Source: Chryseobacterium camelliae (GTDB taxonomy: Bacteria > Bacteroidota > Bacteroidia > Flavobacteriales > Weeksellaceae). Taken from it: 64,000 bases of DNA. The position numbers and the translations under genes were made by a program. Below, in pieces: positions 35,394-44,696 of the stretch. The notes below the pieces were generated by a model that was not told where the DNA came from, made no database searches, and saw nothing but the letters and a program-made list of their open reading frames with translations. Location of the stretch: NCBI RefSeq assembly GCF_030818575.1, contig NZ_JAUTAL010000001.1:2666001-2730000 (forward strand), read 5' to 3'. Numbering within the stretch: the first letter of the stretch is position 1; the number at the start of each line of letters is the position of its first letter.

Positions 35394-35461
35394 AATAATC
35401 TCTAACCTAAATAATAATAACTAAACATTTCATCCCAACACTCACTATCCTCTCACATACA

Positions 35462-35513
35462 CCAACTCTCTTACTCTCTCACTCTCTACTCTCCTACTCT
35501 CCTACTCTCCCAC
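35462..35513 (-). repeat. GA-rich degenerate tandem repeat after a stop codon
   Basis: Read on the minus strand, the bases directly after the stop of the LuxE-like gene are copies of a 7-8 base unit like GAGAGTAG. Related GA-rich tracts follow comF (43795) and, weakly, the NRPS gene (48615), each in the sense direction of the preceding gene. Confidence 0.7.
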
Positions 35514-36512
35514 TTACTGCCCGCTCACCAGCAAACTACACCCTCTGATATCAGAATGGTCTATCCTTCCCAATACCTGAAAACGGTCTTCTTCGGCCTT
35601 TCCAAGATCCTGGGTGGCAATAAAAGCACAGGAGTGGATATTAGCCAGGTCAATGATGTTAATAGCCCCTGTCCTCCCCTCCTTTTCGTAAGCGAAAGGG
35701 TCTTCGGCATTCCGGATCAGGATTTTCATCCAATTGGGGCAGCGGTATTCATTCTTTCCCAGTGAATAGGCTTGGGAAAGCAGTTCCGTCATGGAATATT
35801 CAGAATAAATCCTATCTGTTTTAAAGCCCTGCTGCAATATGCTGAGGAGCTCATCCTTGGTCATTTCTTCTTTTCTGCCCTTCATACCTCCGGTTTCGAT
35901 CACGATCAGCTGTTCGGATGGCTTTAAGATCTTGTCTTCCGGATGAGCAGCACAATAATCCAGAAAATCGAGCAGCGCAAAGGAAACTCCAAAAAGAATG
36001 ACCTTCCTATCAGTGAGTGTATTCAGCAGATCCAGAAGTTCGGAATGGTTGTATAGAAAATACCCGTTTTCAGGCTTGTCTGACTTTGTCATCAGATAAT
36101 CCACCATATAGATCAGCGACGAGTTTTGCCGTTCGAGATAGCTGGGAAGCAATCCGAGGAAAATGTAGTCTTCGGGCGGCCCTATGAATTGCCCAAAACT
36201 TTTCTCAATGCTTTCCCGGTACAGGTTTTCATCTGCAATATAATGTTTAGAAAGATTCATCCGGGTTGTACCAGAACTCTGGAAATACAGTTCCGGCAAT
36301 ACCTGCTGGTCTGAAACAAAATGATTCTTGAACATTTCTATCGGCAGAAAAGGTATTTTTGACAGCTCTGTTACGTCATCCGGGTTGATCTTCAGGTAGT
36401 CCACAAATTTCCTGTATACATCAACATGGTCATATTGATAACGAAAAATTTCCAGTGCGGCATTTAAAAATTCCTGTTCTGTTCTGATATCGAATATCTG
36501 GTTCATCAACAT
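35514..36512 (-). CDS. LuxE/PaaK-like acyl-activating protein
   Basis: A 332-residue member of the adenylate-forming superfamily, LuxE/CapK branch. The activation loop is L-Y-F-Q-S-S-G-T-T-R (about 76-85); later I-V-I-E-T-G-G-M-K-G and Y-S-E-Y-S-M-T-E-L-L are typical of this branch. It probably activates a carboxylic acid or fatty acyl group as an acyl-adenylate or acyl-protein. Starts at 36512 or 36506 are both ATG. It stands alone, so the pathway is open. Confidence 0.8.
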   Translation of the reverse strand: MLMNQIFDIRTEQEFLNAALEIFRYQYDHVDVYRKFVDYLKINPDDVTELSKIPFLPIEMFKNHFVSDQQVLPELYFQSSGTTRMNLSKHYIADENLYRESIEKSFGQFIGPPEDYIFLGLLPSYLERQNSSLIYMVDYLMTKSDKPENGYFLYNHSELLDLLNTLTDRKVILFGVSFALLDFLDYCAAHPEDKILKPSEQLIVIETGGMKGRKEEMTKDELLSILQQGFKTDRIYSEYSMTELLSQAYSLGKNEYRCPNWMKILIRNAEDPFAYEKEGRTGAINIIDLANIHSCAFIATQDLGKAEEDRFQVLGRIDHSDIRGCSLLVSGQ

Positions 36513-36645
36513 AGAAATATGATATTTAATACTCAGTATGAATAAGTTATCATAAAGGTATTGTTTTTTATTGATTTTTTACTTCAGAATTTAGTTTTTG
36601 GTAAGCTTCTTGCAACAATCAATGCGGAATATGGATTAAAAACAA

Positions 36646-36697
36646 GGGTAATTTTTTTTTATCCGAAGATTACCCCGAAAGGGGTAATTTTTTTTAT
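36646..36697. other. Three-armed competing hairpin region
   Basis: The plus strand has GGGTAAT, then ATTACCCC, then GGGGTAAT followed by seven T. The middle arm can pair with either flank. The second hairpin is a normal plus-strand terminator; on the minus strand the first pairing ends in TTGTTTTT and could end the lpxH transcript. Confidence 0.5.
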
Positions 36698-37467
36698 GCT
36701 TCATCAAAAGTTTTCAGCTCAAACTCCTGTTCAAAAACCCCATACGTATAGTATGAGATCCAATCGCCCAGATTAATGTATTTTGCTTTATCCTGCAGGG
36801 TAAGGACCATAGGAAGATGCCGGTGCCCATAGATAAAATAATCAATCTGCATTGTTTTCAGCTTTTCCTTGGAATATATGACCAGGAATTCTTTATCCTC
36901 ACCCAGAAACTCTTTATCCTCTTCCCCTGAAATCATTTTATTCTTCTGGGACATATACAATGCAATCTTCATGGCAATATCCGGGTGCAGCCATTTGAAT
37001 GCCCACTGGGCCAGGGGATTCGTGAATAATTTCTTCATCCGCTTATACCCTTTATCACCGGGACCGAGCCCGTCACCATGCGCCAGCAGGAACTGCTTCC
37101 CGCTGATTTCAAAATACTGTTTCTGATAGAATACGGTACATCCGATCTCTTCTTCCAGGTAATCCTTCATCCACAGGTCATGGTTGCCAACAAAAAAGTA
37201 AATCTGTACGCCGCTGTCCTTCAGTTCCGCGATTTTTCCCAGGACCCTTACATATCCTTTCGGAATTACGTACGTCCATTCATGCCAGAAATCAAACAGA
37301 TCACCCATAAGGAAAAGAATCTGCGCATCCTTCTTGATCCCATCCATCCACCGGATGAACTTCTCTTCCCGTACCTTGCTTGATTTAGGATCCGGAGCTC
37401 CGAAATGCTGGTCTGATGCAAAATAAACCTTTTTCCCGGGTTCTAAATTGATGATGGTCTTTAACAC
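36694..37467 (-). CDS. lpxH: UDP-2,3-diacylglucosamine diphosphatase (LpxH)
   Basis: A 257-residue calcineurin-like phosphoesterase that cleaves UDP-diacylglucosamine to lipid X in lipid A synthesis. Metal motifs are all there: A-S-D-Q-H-F-G (about 17-23), M-G-D-L-F-D-F-W, F-V-G-N-H-D-L-W, L-A-H-G-D-G-L-G-P-G-D and Y-G-H-R-H-L-P. The start is GTG at 37467. A short in-frame duplication (E-D-K-E-F-L twice, near 185-197) is present. It lies 20 bases after the queD-like gene on the same strand. Confidence 0.9.
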   Translation of the reverse strand: MLKTIINLEPGKKVYFASDQHFGAPDPKSSKVREEKFIRWMDGIKKDAQILFLMGDLFDFWHEWTYVIPKGYVRVLGKIAELKDSGVQIYFFVGNHDLWMKDYLEEEIGCTVFYQKQYFEISGKQFLLAHGDGLGPGDKGYKRMKKLFTNPLAQWAFKWLHPDIAMKIALYMSQKNKMISGEEDKEFLGEDKEFLVIYSKEKLKTMQIDYFIYGHRHLPMVLTLQDKAKYINLGDWISYYTYGVFEQEFELKTFDEA

Positions 37468-37487
37468 CGATTGACGTTTTGAATAAA

Positions 37488-37934
37488 TTACTGATTATCC
37501 TCTGCAAACCACTCGCCGTAGGAGTTTTCCGTTTCGTGAAGCTTAAGGTATGCCAGGCTGATACCGGCCGGAAGTTTTGATTTTATCTTGGCTGCAATGG
37601 CATACAGCATATTTTCACAGGTAGGCTGGAAGGTGCAGTAGATCACTTTATGCCCCTGTTCTTCAAGGTTGTTCCCGAGTTCTTTGTGAGGGGAAAGCGC
37701 ATTGACAAGAACCGCATGATCCCACACATCCACTATTTCAGATTTTACGATGCTTTTAATATCACCGAAATCCACTACCATCCCGTTTTTGGGGTTCTCC
37801 AGATCATTGATAGGCCTTCCCTTCACCGTTACGAACAGTTTATAGGAGTGCCCGTGCATATTTTTACATTTACCGTCGTAATTGTACAATACATGGGCGG
37901 TTTCAAATGTAAAAATTTTTGTAATACGTATCAT
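37488..37934 (-). CDS. queD: 6-pyruvoyl tetrahydropterin synthase / QueD family protein
   Basis: A 148-residue enzyme of the PTPS/QueD family, probably making 6-carboxytetrahydropterin for queuosine and related 7-deazapurines. Zinc ligands are His in F-E-T-A-H (about 13) and in N-M-H-G-H-S-Y. The catalytic region has V-V-D-F-G-D-I-K, D-H-A-V-L-V and the late L-H-E-T-E-N-S. I chose the ATG at 37934: a perfect TATCTTTG element (37939-37946) predicts a start at 37935, i.e. an almost leaderless mRNA, which excludes the longer frame. Confidence 0.88.
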   Translation of the reverse strand: MIRITKIFTFETAHVLYNYDGKCKNMHGHSYKLFVTVKGRPINDLENPKNGMVVDFGDIKSIVKSEIVDVWDHAVLVNALSPHKELGNNLEEQGHKVIYCTFQPTCENMLYAIAAKIKSKLPAGISLAYLKLHETENSYGEWFAEDNQ

Positions 37935-37938
37935 GGTG

Positions 37939-37946
37939 CAAAGATA
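37939..37946 (-). promoter_or_regulatory. queD promoter -7 element
   Basis: TATCTTTG on the minus strand, ending 4 bases before the queD start codon. Confidence 0.5.
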
Positions 37947-37965
37947 TGACAAAACAACAAATGTA

Positions 37966-38349
37966 TTACAGCTTTTCGAGCCAGTCATTTTCCAGCCTCC
38001 TGATTCTCTGGGTCTCCTTATTGATGAGAACCCACCACGTTTCAGAATCAACAACAAGCTGATCATTGCAGTAAAATTCCACTTTCCTGGGCTGCCTGAC
38101 TCCTTCCGGAGGCTTGGGATAGGTTCTCACGGTAATCACATCACCATGATACACCTGCTTTTTGTAACTTATATGATGATCGAGAAGCATCCAGACGTCA
38201 TCAGGATATGCTGTTGCATGTTTGACCAAGTCCCAGTGCTCCCCGGCAATTTCTGCTACCCAATGTACATACTGAACGTTGTTAACATGATTATTTCCAT
38301 CGATATGGGCTTGCGTTACTGTGATCTGCTTTTCAAAAATGAGGCTCAT
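37966..38349 (-). CDS. Hotdog-fold acyl-CoA thioesterase
   Basis: A 127-residue 4HBT/YbgC-like thioesterase that would hydrolyse acyl-CoA. The active-site region reads H-I-D-G-N-N-H-V-N-N-V-Q-Y (about 15-27), with the N-H-V-N-N pattern of this family, then H-G-D-V-I-T-V-R near 69-76. Substrate chain length cannot be deduced. It precedes queD on the same strand, but queD has its own promoter element. Confidence 0.85.
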   Translation of the reverse strand: MSLIFEKQITVTQAHIDGNNHVNNVQYVHWVAEIAGEHWDLVKHATAYPDDVWMLLDHHISYKKQVYHGDVITVRTYPKPPEGVRQPRKVEFYCNDQLVVDSETWWVLINKETQRIRRLENDWLEKL

Positions 38350-38390
38350 CTTCTCAAATATTTATACAAAAGTAAGTTATAAGAATAAAA

Positions 38391-38414
38391 AACCTTCCCA
38401 AAACCAGGAAGGTT
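38391..38414 (-). terminator. Terminator after aceA
   Basis: AACCTTCC and GGAAGGTT form the stem, with an 8-base loop; on the minus strand it ends in GGTTTTTTATT. Confidence 0.75.
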
Positions 38415-38446
38415 ATAACAATATAATTAACTTACAATGGATTCTG

Positions 38447-39727
38447 CTAATGAAATTGCGCCGTCTCTGTAGAATCTTTCATCGCGACGGTTGCTGAAGA
38501 ACCGCTCGTAACGATATTCTGGATCTCATCAAAATATCCTGTACCCACGAAAGACTGATGCTTCACCGCCCTGAATCCTCTCTGCTGCAAAGCAAACTCA
38601 CGTTCCTGCAGTTCAGAATAACCGGCCATTCCTTTTTCTTTGTATGCCAGAGCAAGCTCAAACATAGCCGTATTCAGAGCATGGAAACCGGCCAGGGTTA
38701 TAAACTGGAATTTATACCCCATTTTTGCCAGCTCTTCACGGAAATTGAGCATCTCCTCTTCAGAAAGCCTTGCCGCCCAGTTAAAAGAAGGCGAACAGTT
38801 ATATGCCAGCATTTTTCCGGGAAATTTCGCATGAATTCCTTCTGCAAATCTTCTGGCCTGTTCCAGATCCGGGTTTGAGGTTTCCATCCAGATCAGGTCT
38901 GCGTACGGAGCGTAAGACAGGCCCCGGTCAATTCCCTGCTCCAATCCGTTTCTCACTACAAAAAAGCCTTCGAAAGTTCTTTCCCCTGTCAGAAATTTCT
39001 TATCCCTTTCATCAATATCAGACGTTAACAAATCTGCGGCATCCGCATCCGTTCGTGCGATAATCAGGGTCGGCACGCCCAGGACATCCGCCGCTAAACG
39101 GGCAGAAATCAGCTTATTGACCGCTTCCTGAGTCGGTACCAGCACTTTCCCTCCCAGATGGCCGCATTTTTTGGCAGAAGACAGCTGGTCTTCAAAATGC
39201 ACGGCCGCAGCTCCGGCTTCAATCATCTGTTTCATTAATTCATACGCATTGAGGTTTCCGCCAAATCCGGCTTCTGCATCTGCCACGATCGGAACCAGAT
39301 ATTCTTTCTCTCCTCCCCCATTTACGGATTGGATCTGGTCTGCCCTCAATAAAGCATTATTAATTTTCTTGACCACAGAAGGCACTGAGTTGGCAGGATA
39401 CAGAGACTGGTCGGGATACATCTCACCGGATAAATTGGCATCCGCAGCCACCTGCCATCCCGAAAGGTAAATGGCTTCCAGGCCGGCATCTACCTCCTGA
39501 ACAGCCTGATTTCCTGTTAGAGCTCCCAATCCTGCCACATACTCCTGTTGATTCAGTTGGTTCCAAAATTTCCCGGCCATTTCAGTCGCAATGGTATAAT
39601 CTAATTTATAGGACCCCCGAAGTTTCAGAACATCTTCAGCTGTATACGGCCTTTTTATCCCGCTCCAGCGAGGATTTTCAAGCCAGTCCTTTTCTATTTC
39701 CAGGATTTGATCTTGTCTTGTTTTCAT
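38447..39727 (-). CDS. aceA: Isocitrate lyase
   Basis: A 426-residue isocitrate lyase that splits isocitrate into succinate and glyoxylate, the first step of the glyoxylate shunt for growth on acetate or fatty acids. The catalytic loop K-K-C-G-H-L-G-G is near residue 186-193, and the N-terminal W-x-G-I-K-R-P-Y, the [10 protein letters not shown] metal motif and the W-M-E-T-S-N-P-D motif are intact. It follows malate synthase by 89 bases, probably as the second gene of an aceB-aceA operon. Confidence 0.95.
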   Translation of the reverse strand: MKTRQDQILEIEKDWLENPRWSGIKRPYTAEDVLKLRGSYKLDYTIATEMAGKFWNQLNQQEYVAGLGALTGNQAVQEVDAGLEAIYLSGWQVAADANLSGEMYPDQSLYPANSVPSVVKKINNALLRADQIQSVNGGGEKEYLVPIVADAEAGFGGNLNAYELMKQMIEAGAAAVHFEDQLSSAKKCGHLGGKVLVPTQEAVNKLISARLAADVLGVPTLIIARTDADAADLLTSDIDERDKKFLTGERTFEGFFVVRNGLEQGIDRGLSYAPYADLIWMETSNPDLEQARRFAEGIHAKFPGKMLAYNCSPSFNWAARLSEEEMLNFREELAKMGYKFQFITLAGFHALNTAMFELALAYKEKGMAGYSELQEREFALQQRGFRAVKHQSFVGTGYFDEIQNIVTSGSSATVAMKDSTETAQFH

Positions 39728-39816
39728 ACTATTTTTGTTTAGGTTATTTTGATTTGTGATTATTTTTATCTGCTTTACTACATTTCTCTTATCTCCTCTG
39801 ACACTATTACTTCGGC

Positions 39817-41391
39817 TTAAATAAACGGATAAGCCTTCAATGTTAAAAACTCCTCAAATTTTTCGCAGAAGATCAGTTCATTGAAGAGCTCTTTGGCGAG
39901 GTTGAATTTTCCGTTTCTGAAACGTTCCTCCCCCACATACTTTTCGATTCGTTCCAGCTCCTCGAATTCCCACTGAAGGACCATTGCCCTGGTCAGCTTG
40001 CGGTCATCATCCAAAATCGCATCGTTTTTCAGCCATTGCCATAGCTGTGTTCTTGAAATTTCAGCGGTTGCCGCATCTTCCATCAAATTATAAATTGCCG
40101 CAGCCCCCACTCCCATCAACCAGGATTCCAGATAAAGAATTCCTACATTAATGTTCTTACGAACTCCTTTTTCCGTGATTTCACCTTTAGGGACCTCAAG
40201 CAGGTCTTTTTCGATGATCTGATAATCAAATTTGTTATGGATCTGGTTTTTCAACGGCATGAATTGGTCGAAAATATCTTTGGCCACAGATACCAAAGCC
40301 GGATGGGCTACCCAGGTTCCGTCATGCCCGTTCTTCACTTCCCGCTCCTTGTCTGCGCGCACCTTCCCAAAAGCAATGCTGTTCGCTTCGTAATCATTTT
40401 TAATAGGAATCTGTGCTGCCATTCCGCCGATAGCATGAACATTCCTCTTATGGCAGATCTCAATCACCCTTTTTGAATAAGCACTCATAAAAGGTGAAGC
40501 CATGGTTACCTGATCTCGGTCCGGCACCATATATCCGGGAAGATTCCTGAATTTTTTAATGAATGAAAAAATGTAATCCCATCGCCCGCAATTCAGGCCG
40601 GCACTGTGGTCTTTCAATTCAAACAGAATTTCGTCGATCTGAAAAGAAGCGGTTATGGTTTCAATCAAAACCGTCGCTTTTACAGTTCCCTTCGGAATCC
40701 CGAGGTAATCCTGGGCAAAGACGAAAACATCATTCCACCACCGGGCTTCTTTATAATGCTCCAGTTTTGGAAGATAAAAATAGGGACCGCTTCCGTTCTT
40801 CAGCAACTGCTCAGCATTCCTGAAAAAATAAATTCCGAAATCAATTAAAGAGGCTGAAGCCTGCTCACCATTAATCTCAATATGCTTTTCATTTAAATGC
40901 AGGCCCCGCGGACGGACCATTAAGACAGCGGTGTTTTTACCAAGCTGATAAGATTTACCCTGTTCGTTATTAAAATCAATGCATCGGTTAACCGCATCGG
41001 AGAGATTAAGCTGCCCTTCCATGCAGTTTTTCCAGGTAGGAGAATTGCTGTCTTCAAAATCTGCCATAAAGGTCAGCGCACCCGAGTTAAGGGCATTGAT
41101 AATCATTTTGCGGTCAACAGGCCCGGTAATTTCCACTCTCCTGTCCAAAAGATCTTCGGGAAGAGGTGCACAGATCCAGCTTCCGTCTCGGATTTCTTCG
41201 GTTTCGGGCAAAAATCCGGGAAGGACGCCGGCATCAAACTCATTTTGAGCTTTTTCTCTATATTTTAAGAGTTCCAGTCTTTTCTGATTGAAATTTCGAT
41301 GGAGTTCTACCAGAAAATCTGTCAAATCATTTGTAAATACCTCCTCAAACTTTTCCTGAGCTTTTATTTTTAACTGAGTCTTGGTTTCCAT
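39817..41391 (-). CDS. aceB: Malate synthase A
   Basis: A malate synthase (524 residues from the ATG at 41391) condensing glyoxylate with acetyl-CoA. Typical segments are [25 protein letters not shown] with the catalytic acid, [12 protein letters not shown] and [12 protein letters not shown]. The ATG at 41397 is also possible. A perfect TATGTTTG element (41419-41426) gives a leader of 18-24 bases, and a palindrome lies directly upstream of it. It is divergent from its probable regulator. Confidence 0.93.
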   Translation of the reverse strand: METKTQLKIKAQEKFEEVFTNDLTDFLVELHRNFNQKRLELLKYREKAQNEFDAGVLPGFLPETEEIRDGSWICAPLPEDLLDRRVEITGPVDRKMIINALNSGALTFMADFEDSNSPTWKNCMEGQLNLSDAVNRCIDFNNEQGKSYQLGKNTAVLMVRPRGLHLNEKHIEINGEQASASLIDFGIYFFRNAEQLLKNGSGPYFYLPKLEHYKEARWWNDVFVFAQDYLGIPKGTVKATVLIETITASFQIDEILFELKDHSAGLNCGRWDYIFSFIKKFRNLPGYMVPDRDQVTMASPFMSAYSKRVIEICHKRNVHAIGGMAAQIPIKNDYEANSIAFGKVRADKEREVKNGHDGTWVAHPALVSVAKDIFDQFMPLKNQIHNKFDYQIIEKDLLEVPKGEITEKGVRKNINVGILYLESWLMGVGAAAIYNLMEDAATAEISRTQLWQWLKNDAILDDDRKLTRAMVLQWEFEELERIEKYVGEERFRNGKFNLAKELFNELIFCEKFEEFLTLKAYPFI

Positions 41392-41418
41392 AAGCATTGA
41401 TTTTGTAATTGCACCTGA

Positions 41419-41426
41419 CAAACATA
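41419..41426 (-). promoter_or_regulatory. aceBA promoter -7 element
   Basis: TATGTTTG on the minus strand; predicted start near 41415. Confidence 0.6.
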
Positions 41427-41445
41427 AATAAAAATTTTCACATAC

Positions 41446-41459
41446 AGCGAACGTTCGCT
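41446..41459. promoter_or_regulatory. Operator 1: palindrome at the aceBA promoter
   Basis: AGCGAACGTTCGCT is a perfect 14-base palindrome in the -33 region of the aceBA promoter. It shares GCGAAnnnTCGC with the site at 41482. Probable binding site of the divergent RamB-like regulator. Confidence 0.6.
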
Positions 41460-41480
41460 AAAATATTTAAAAAATTATTA

Positions 41481-41494
41481 TGCGAAAAATCGCA
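41481..41494. promoter_or_regulatory. Operator 2: inverted repeat at the regulator's promoter
   Basis: TGCGA-AAAA-TCGCA is a perfect inverted repeat covering the expected -33 box of the regulator gene. Its core GCGAAAAATCGC matches the first site at 9 of 12 positions, 35 bases apart. Confidence 0.55.
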
Positions 41495-41503
41495 GTTAAT
41501 TTC

Positions 41504-41511
41504 TATCTTTG
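41504..41511 (+). promoter_or_regulatory. Regulator gene promoter -7 element
   Basis: TATCTTTG on the plus strand, ending 4 bases before the ATG at 41516, so the mRNA may be leaderless. Confidence 0.5.
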
Positions 41512-41515
41512 ATTC

Positions 41516-42988
41516 ATGAATCATGAAAGTGACTATATCAAGACGGTTTTCGGGCTTAAACTAAAGCAGCAGAGGCAAAAGAAAAACTGGTCTCTCCAGG
41601 ATCTTGCCGTGAAGACCGGTATGTCAAAATCCTATCTTAATGAAATTGAGAATGGTAAAAAATATCCTAAGCATGACAAAATCATTCAGATTTCGGAAGC
41701 GCTGAACTGCACCTTCGATGATCTGGTCTCTACGAAGCTCGACAAAAGCCTGATGCCGTTCAATGAAATCCTGCAATCAGATTTTTTTAAGGAAATTCCT
41801 CTTGAACTTTTCGGAATCAACAAAAACAACCTCATCAGCATCATCAGTGATGCCCCGAAAAAAGTAACGGCATTCATCAATGCCCTGATTGAAATTTCTC
41901 AGAATTACAACCTGGGGAAAGAACGGTTTTATTTTGCAGTTCTACGTTCGTTTCAGGAACTTTATGATAATTATTTCCCTGAAATCGAAGAAAAAGCAAT
42001 ACAGTTTGCACAGGAAAACCAGATGGAAATCAGTAAAAACCTGCAATCTGAAGTTTTAGAAAACATTTTGACCGGAAAGTTTAATTATACCATCCGGTCT
42101 GAAGATTTTGAACGATACGGAACACTGGATCATCTCCGGTCCCTGTTTATTCCTGAAAAAATGCTGTTGCTCCTGAACCGAAAATTGGAAAAAGACCAGA
42201 AGACCTTCATCCTCGCTAAGGAAGTCGGATTTAATGTCCTGGAACTAAAAAATCGTCCCAATACCTATTCATGGCTGGATTTTGGAAGTTTTGAGGAAAT
42301 TTTAAACAATTTTTATGCATCTTACTTTGCCGGTGCTTTATTAATATCCAAAGAAAAAATTAAGGAAAGGACGGCAGAATTTTTTCTGCAAAACATATGG
42401 AATCCGTCTGGTTTTGAACGGTTAACCGAACATTTCACCCAATCTCCCGAAACCTTTTATTACCGCCTTACCAATATACTTTCTTCCGAATTGGGAATTA
42501 AGGATTTGTTTTACCTGTGCCTGGTTAAAAAGAACCATTCAGATAAAATCCAGATCCTAAAGGAGCTGCATCTGAACCATCAGCAAGCTCCGCATGCCAA
42601 TGCCACCAACGAACATTACTGCCGAAGATGGATTGCCGTTAAAAACCTGCACCACCTGAAAGAAAATGAAACGCTGACAGACGCGCAGATTTCCCATTAC
42701 AAAGACCAGGGCACAAGCTACCTGGTGATTTCGACATCTCAAAAGAATCCGTTCTCCGATGGAAGCAACAGAAGTTATTGCCTGGGGATTTTATTGAATA
42801 CACAAACGATCAGAAAGATTAACTTCATCAAATCGCCCACCTTGAAAACCATTAATGTGGGCGTAACCTGTGAATCCTGCAGCGTCGCAGATTGCCAAGT
42901 GAGACAGGCCCCTCCCATCCGGCTTGAAAAGGAATACTTCAACTCTAATATGAAAAATGCAATTGAAAAAATCCGAAAAGATTTCTAG
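41516..42988 (+). CDS. RamB-like XRE transcriptional regulator
   Basis: A 490-residue regulator: an XRE helix-turn-helix at about 9-65 (L-K-Q-Q-R, W-S-L-Q-D-L-A-V-K-T-G-M-S-K-S-Y-L-N-E-I-E-N-G), a long helical middle, and a C-terminal domain with Cys clusters C-E-S-C-S-V-A-D-C. This matches the RamB/DUF2083-type regulators of acetate and short-chain acyl-CoA metabolism. Being divergent from aceBA, with matching palindromes between them, it probably represses or activates the shunt and itself. The effector, perhaps an acyl-CoA, is inferred. Confidence 0.8.
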   Translation: MNHESDYIKTVFGLKLKQQRQKKNWSLQDLAVKTGMSKSYLNEIENGKKYPKHDKIIQISEALNCTFDDLVSTKLDKSLMPFNEILQSDFFKEIPLELFGINKNNLISIISDAPKKVTAFINALIEISQNYNLGKERFYFAVLRSFQELYDNYFPEIEEKAIQFAQENQMEISKNLQSEVLENILTGKFNYTIRSEDFERYGTLDHLRSLFIPEKMLLLLNRKLEKDQKTFILAKEVGFNVLELKNRPNTYSWLDFGSFEEILNNFYASYFAGALLISKEKIKERTAEFFLQNIWNPSGFERLTEHFTQSPETFYYRLTNILSSELGIKDLFYLCLVKKNHSDKIQILKELHLNHQQAPHANATNEHYCRRWIAVKNLHHLKENETLTDAQISHYKDQGTSYLVISTSQKNPFSDGSNRSYCLGILLNTQTIRKINFIKSPTLKTINVGVTCESCSVADCQVRQAPPIRLEKEYFNSNMKNAIEKIRKDF

Positions 42989-43140
42989 TTTAACATGAAC
43001 ATCCTGGTAGAATGACTGATCGTCGTTTTTTGATAAAGATTCCCGAATCATAATCGGGTAATCAACCACAAAAGCATTGATTACGAATTCCTTATTTCGA
43101 TCCAATTTAGTATTTTAGCATCTAAATATATCACACACAA

Positions 43141-43794
43141 ATGATGCTAGACCTCTTATTTCCTAACCGCTGCCTGGAATGCAACAGGATTATCGAAGCC
43201 GATCTTCTGGTATGCAATCTATGTTTCAGCCAGATTCACTTTACCCATTTCGACTATTTTGGGCATAATCTCCTCAAGGAAAGGTGCCGGCTGCTTTTTC
43301 CGGTTGAGCACGCCTTTGCCCTTATGCAATTTGAAAAAGAAAATCTAAGCCGTAAAATCGTTCACGAGCTCAAATACAGGAACCGGGAAAAGACAGGGAA
43401 AATCATTGCAGGATGGATCCCACAACACCTCGACTTTAAAAACAAAAAGCCCGACCTGCTGGTAAGCGTGCCGCTCCATCCCAGGAAACAGAGGGAAAGA
43501 GGCTACAACCAGCTCCATACATTTACTGATGCTTTGTCTAAATTCTACGGTATCCCCGCCGATCACAGCCTTATTAAAAGGAACCATTATTCAAAGGCAC
43601 AGGCCCTGAAAGACAAACAGCACCGCCTGCAGGCAGAAAATACTTTTTCTTTGACCCGGAACATTACCGGGCAACACATCCTTCTTATTGATGATGTATT
43701 CACCACCGGAAATACGCTGGCCACTATTGCCTGGGAAATCTTAAACAGGCCCGGCAATACGGTGAGTGTGCTGGTGATGGCGATGGATGAATGA
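43141..43794 (+). CDS. ComF family phosphoribosyltransferase
   Basis: A 217-residue ComF-type protein. The N-terminal zinc site is C-L-E-C (11-14) and C-N-L-C (about 25-28). The phosphoribosyltransferase half has P-L-H-P-R-K-Q-R-E-R-G-Y-N-Q and the PRPP loop I-L-L-I-D-D-V-F-T-T-G-N-T. ComF proteins are linked to DNA uptake and recombination in competent bacteria; function in Bacteroidetes is unproved. The start may be either of two adjacent ATGs (43141 or 43144). Confidence 0.88.
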   Translation: MMLDLLFPNRCLECNRIIEADLLVCNLCFSQIHFTHFDYFGHNLLKERCRLLFPVEHAFALMQFEKENLSRKIVHELKYRNREKTGKIIAGWIPQHLDFKNKKPDLLVSVPLHPRKQRERGYNQLHTFTDALSKFYGIPADHSLIKRNHYSKAQALKDKQHRLQAENTFSLTRNITGQHILLIDDVFTTGNTLATIAWEILNRPGNTVSVLVMAMDE

Positions 43795-43850
43795 GGGTTT
43801 TGGGTTGGAGGGTTTTTAGAGTGGGAGAGTGAGAGTGTTGGGGAGGACGA
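43795..43850 (+). repeat. GA-rich tract after the comF stop
   Basis: Directly after the stop codon the plus strand is almost free of C and holds AGAGTGGGAGAGTGAGAGTG, the same type of unit as the repeat at 35462, in the sense direction of comF. Confidence 0.6.
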
Positions 43851-43871
43851 GATAGATTTTTCGAAATAGTA

Positions 43872-43899
43872 AAGGCTGTATCCTTGAAAATGCAGCCTT
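43872..43899 (-). terminator. Possible terminator of upp
   Basis: AAGGCTG and CAGCCTT with a 14-base loop. The T-run is weak, so this is a modest call. Confidence 0.45.
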
Positions 43900-43927
43900 G
43901 ATGATATTACAGATCTTTACTTAGAGT

Positions 43928-44578
43928 TTAGCGCTGAAGTTTTTCGCCGTAGCTCAAGTCTCCGGCATCGCCCAATCCAGGAGTAATATATCCTTTGGAA
44001 GTCAGGTTTTCATCAATGGCACCTATCCATATTTTAGCTTGCGGATATTGCTTTTCTATGGTTTCAACGCCCTGCCTGGATGCAATTGCTGCAACGATAT
44101 GCAGTTCTGTAGGCGTGCCATGGGTTAGAAGGTCTTTTATGGCTTCAATAAGAGAAGCACCGGTCGCCAGCATAGGATCTGCCACAATAAGCGGCCTTCC
44201 TTCAATGCTCGGGCACGTCAGATAATCCTGCTTGATGGAAAAATAATCATTGGCGTCATGCTTACGGTATGCAGCTACAAAACCACAGTCTGCCTGGTCA
44301 AAATAACTAAGAAGGCCCTGGAACAAAGGAACACCTGCCCGCAGGATCGTTGTAATAACAGGCTGTACAGCAATTTCTTTTACGGTAACAGTATCAAGAG
44401 GCGTCTGAATTTCCACTTCCCTGTATTCAAGTGTCCTGCTGATTTCAAAAGCGGCAATCTCCCCGATGCGCTCCATGTTTCTCCTGAAACGCAGCCGGTC
44501 ATGCTGTATTTTAACGTTCCTGAGTTCATTGATCCACTGATTTACTAATGAAAATTCTTGTGATAAAATCGTACGCAT
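43928..44578 (-). CDS. upp: Uracil phosphoribosyltransferase
   Basis: A 216-residue salvage enzyme making UMP from uracil and PRPP. It shows T-I-L-R-A-G-V-P-L-F-Q-G near residue 80, the PRPP loop V-A-D-P-M-L-A-T-G-A-S and the uracil-binding G-Y-I-T-P-G-L-G-D-A-G-D near the C-terminus. I chose the ATG at 44578; the earlier TTG lies upstream of the predicted transcription start set by TAGTTTTG at 44600-44607. Confidence 0.95.
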   Translation of the reverse strand: MRTILSQEFSLVNQWINELRNVKIQHDRLRFRRNMERIGEIAAFEISRTLEYREVEIQTPLDTVTVKEIAVQPVITTILRAGVPLFQGLLSYFDQADCGFVAAYRKHDANDYFSIKQDYLTCPSIEGRPLIVADPMLATGASLIEAIKDLLTHGTPTELHIVAAIASRQGVETIEKQYPQAKIWIGAIDENLTSKGYITPGLGDAGDLSYGEKLQR

Positions 44579-44599
44579 GAATATCTCTGTTTGATTCTG

Positions 44600-44607
44600 C
44601 AAAACTA
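44600..44607 (-). promoter_or_regulatory. upp promoter -7 element
   Basis: TAGTTTTG on the minus strand; leader of about 18 bases. Confidence 0.5.
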
Positions 44608-44696
44608 CAAAATTTACTTACGGAATGTAAACACAAATGCAGTATATTTAGCAATCGATTAAACATTAAAAAGACTCAAACAGAGACCCACAAATA

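Noticed and set aside
35462..35513. CRISPR-like array
   Set aside because: Units are 7-8 bases without spacers; a simple repeat.
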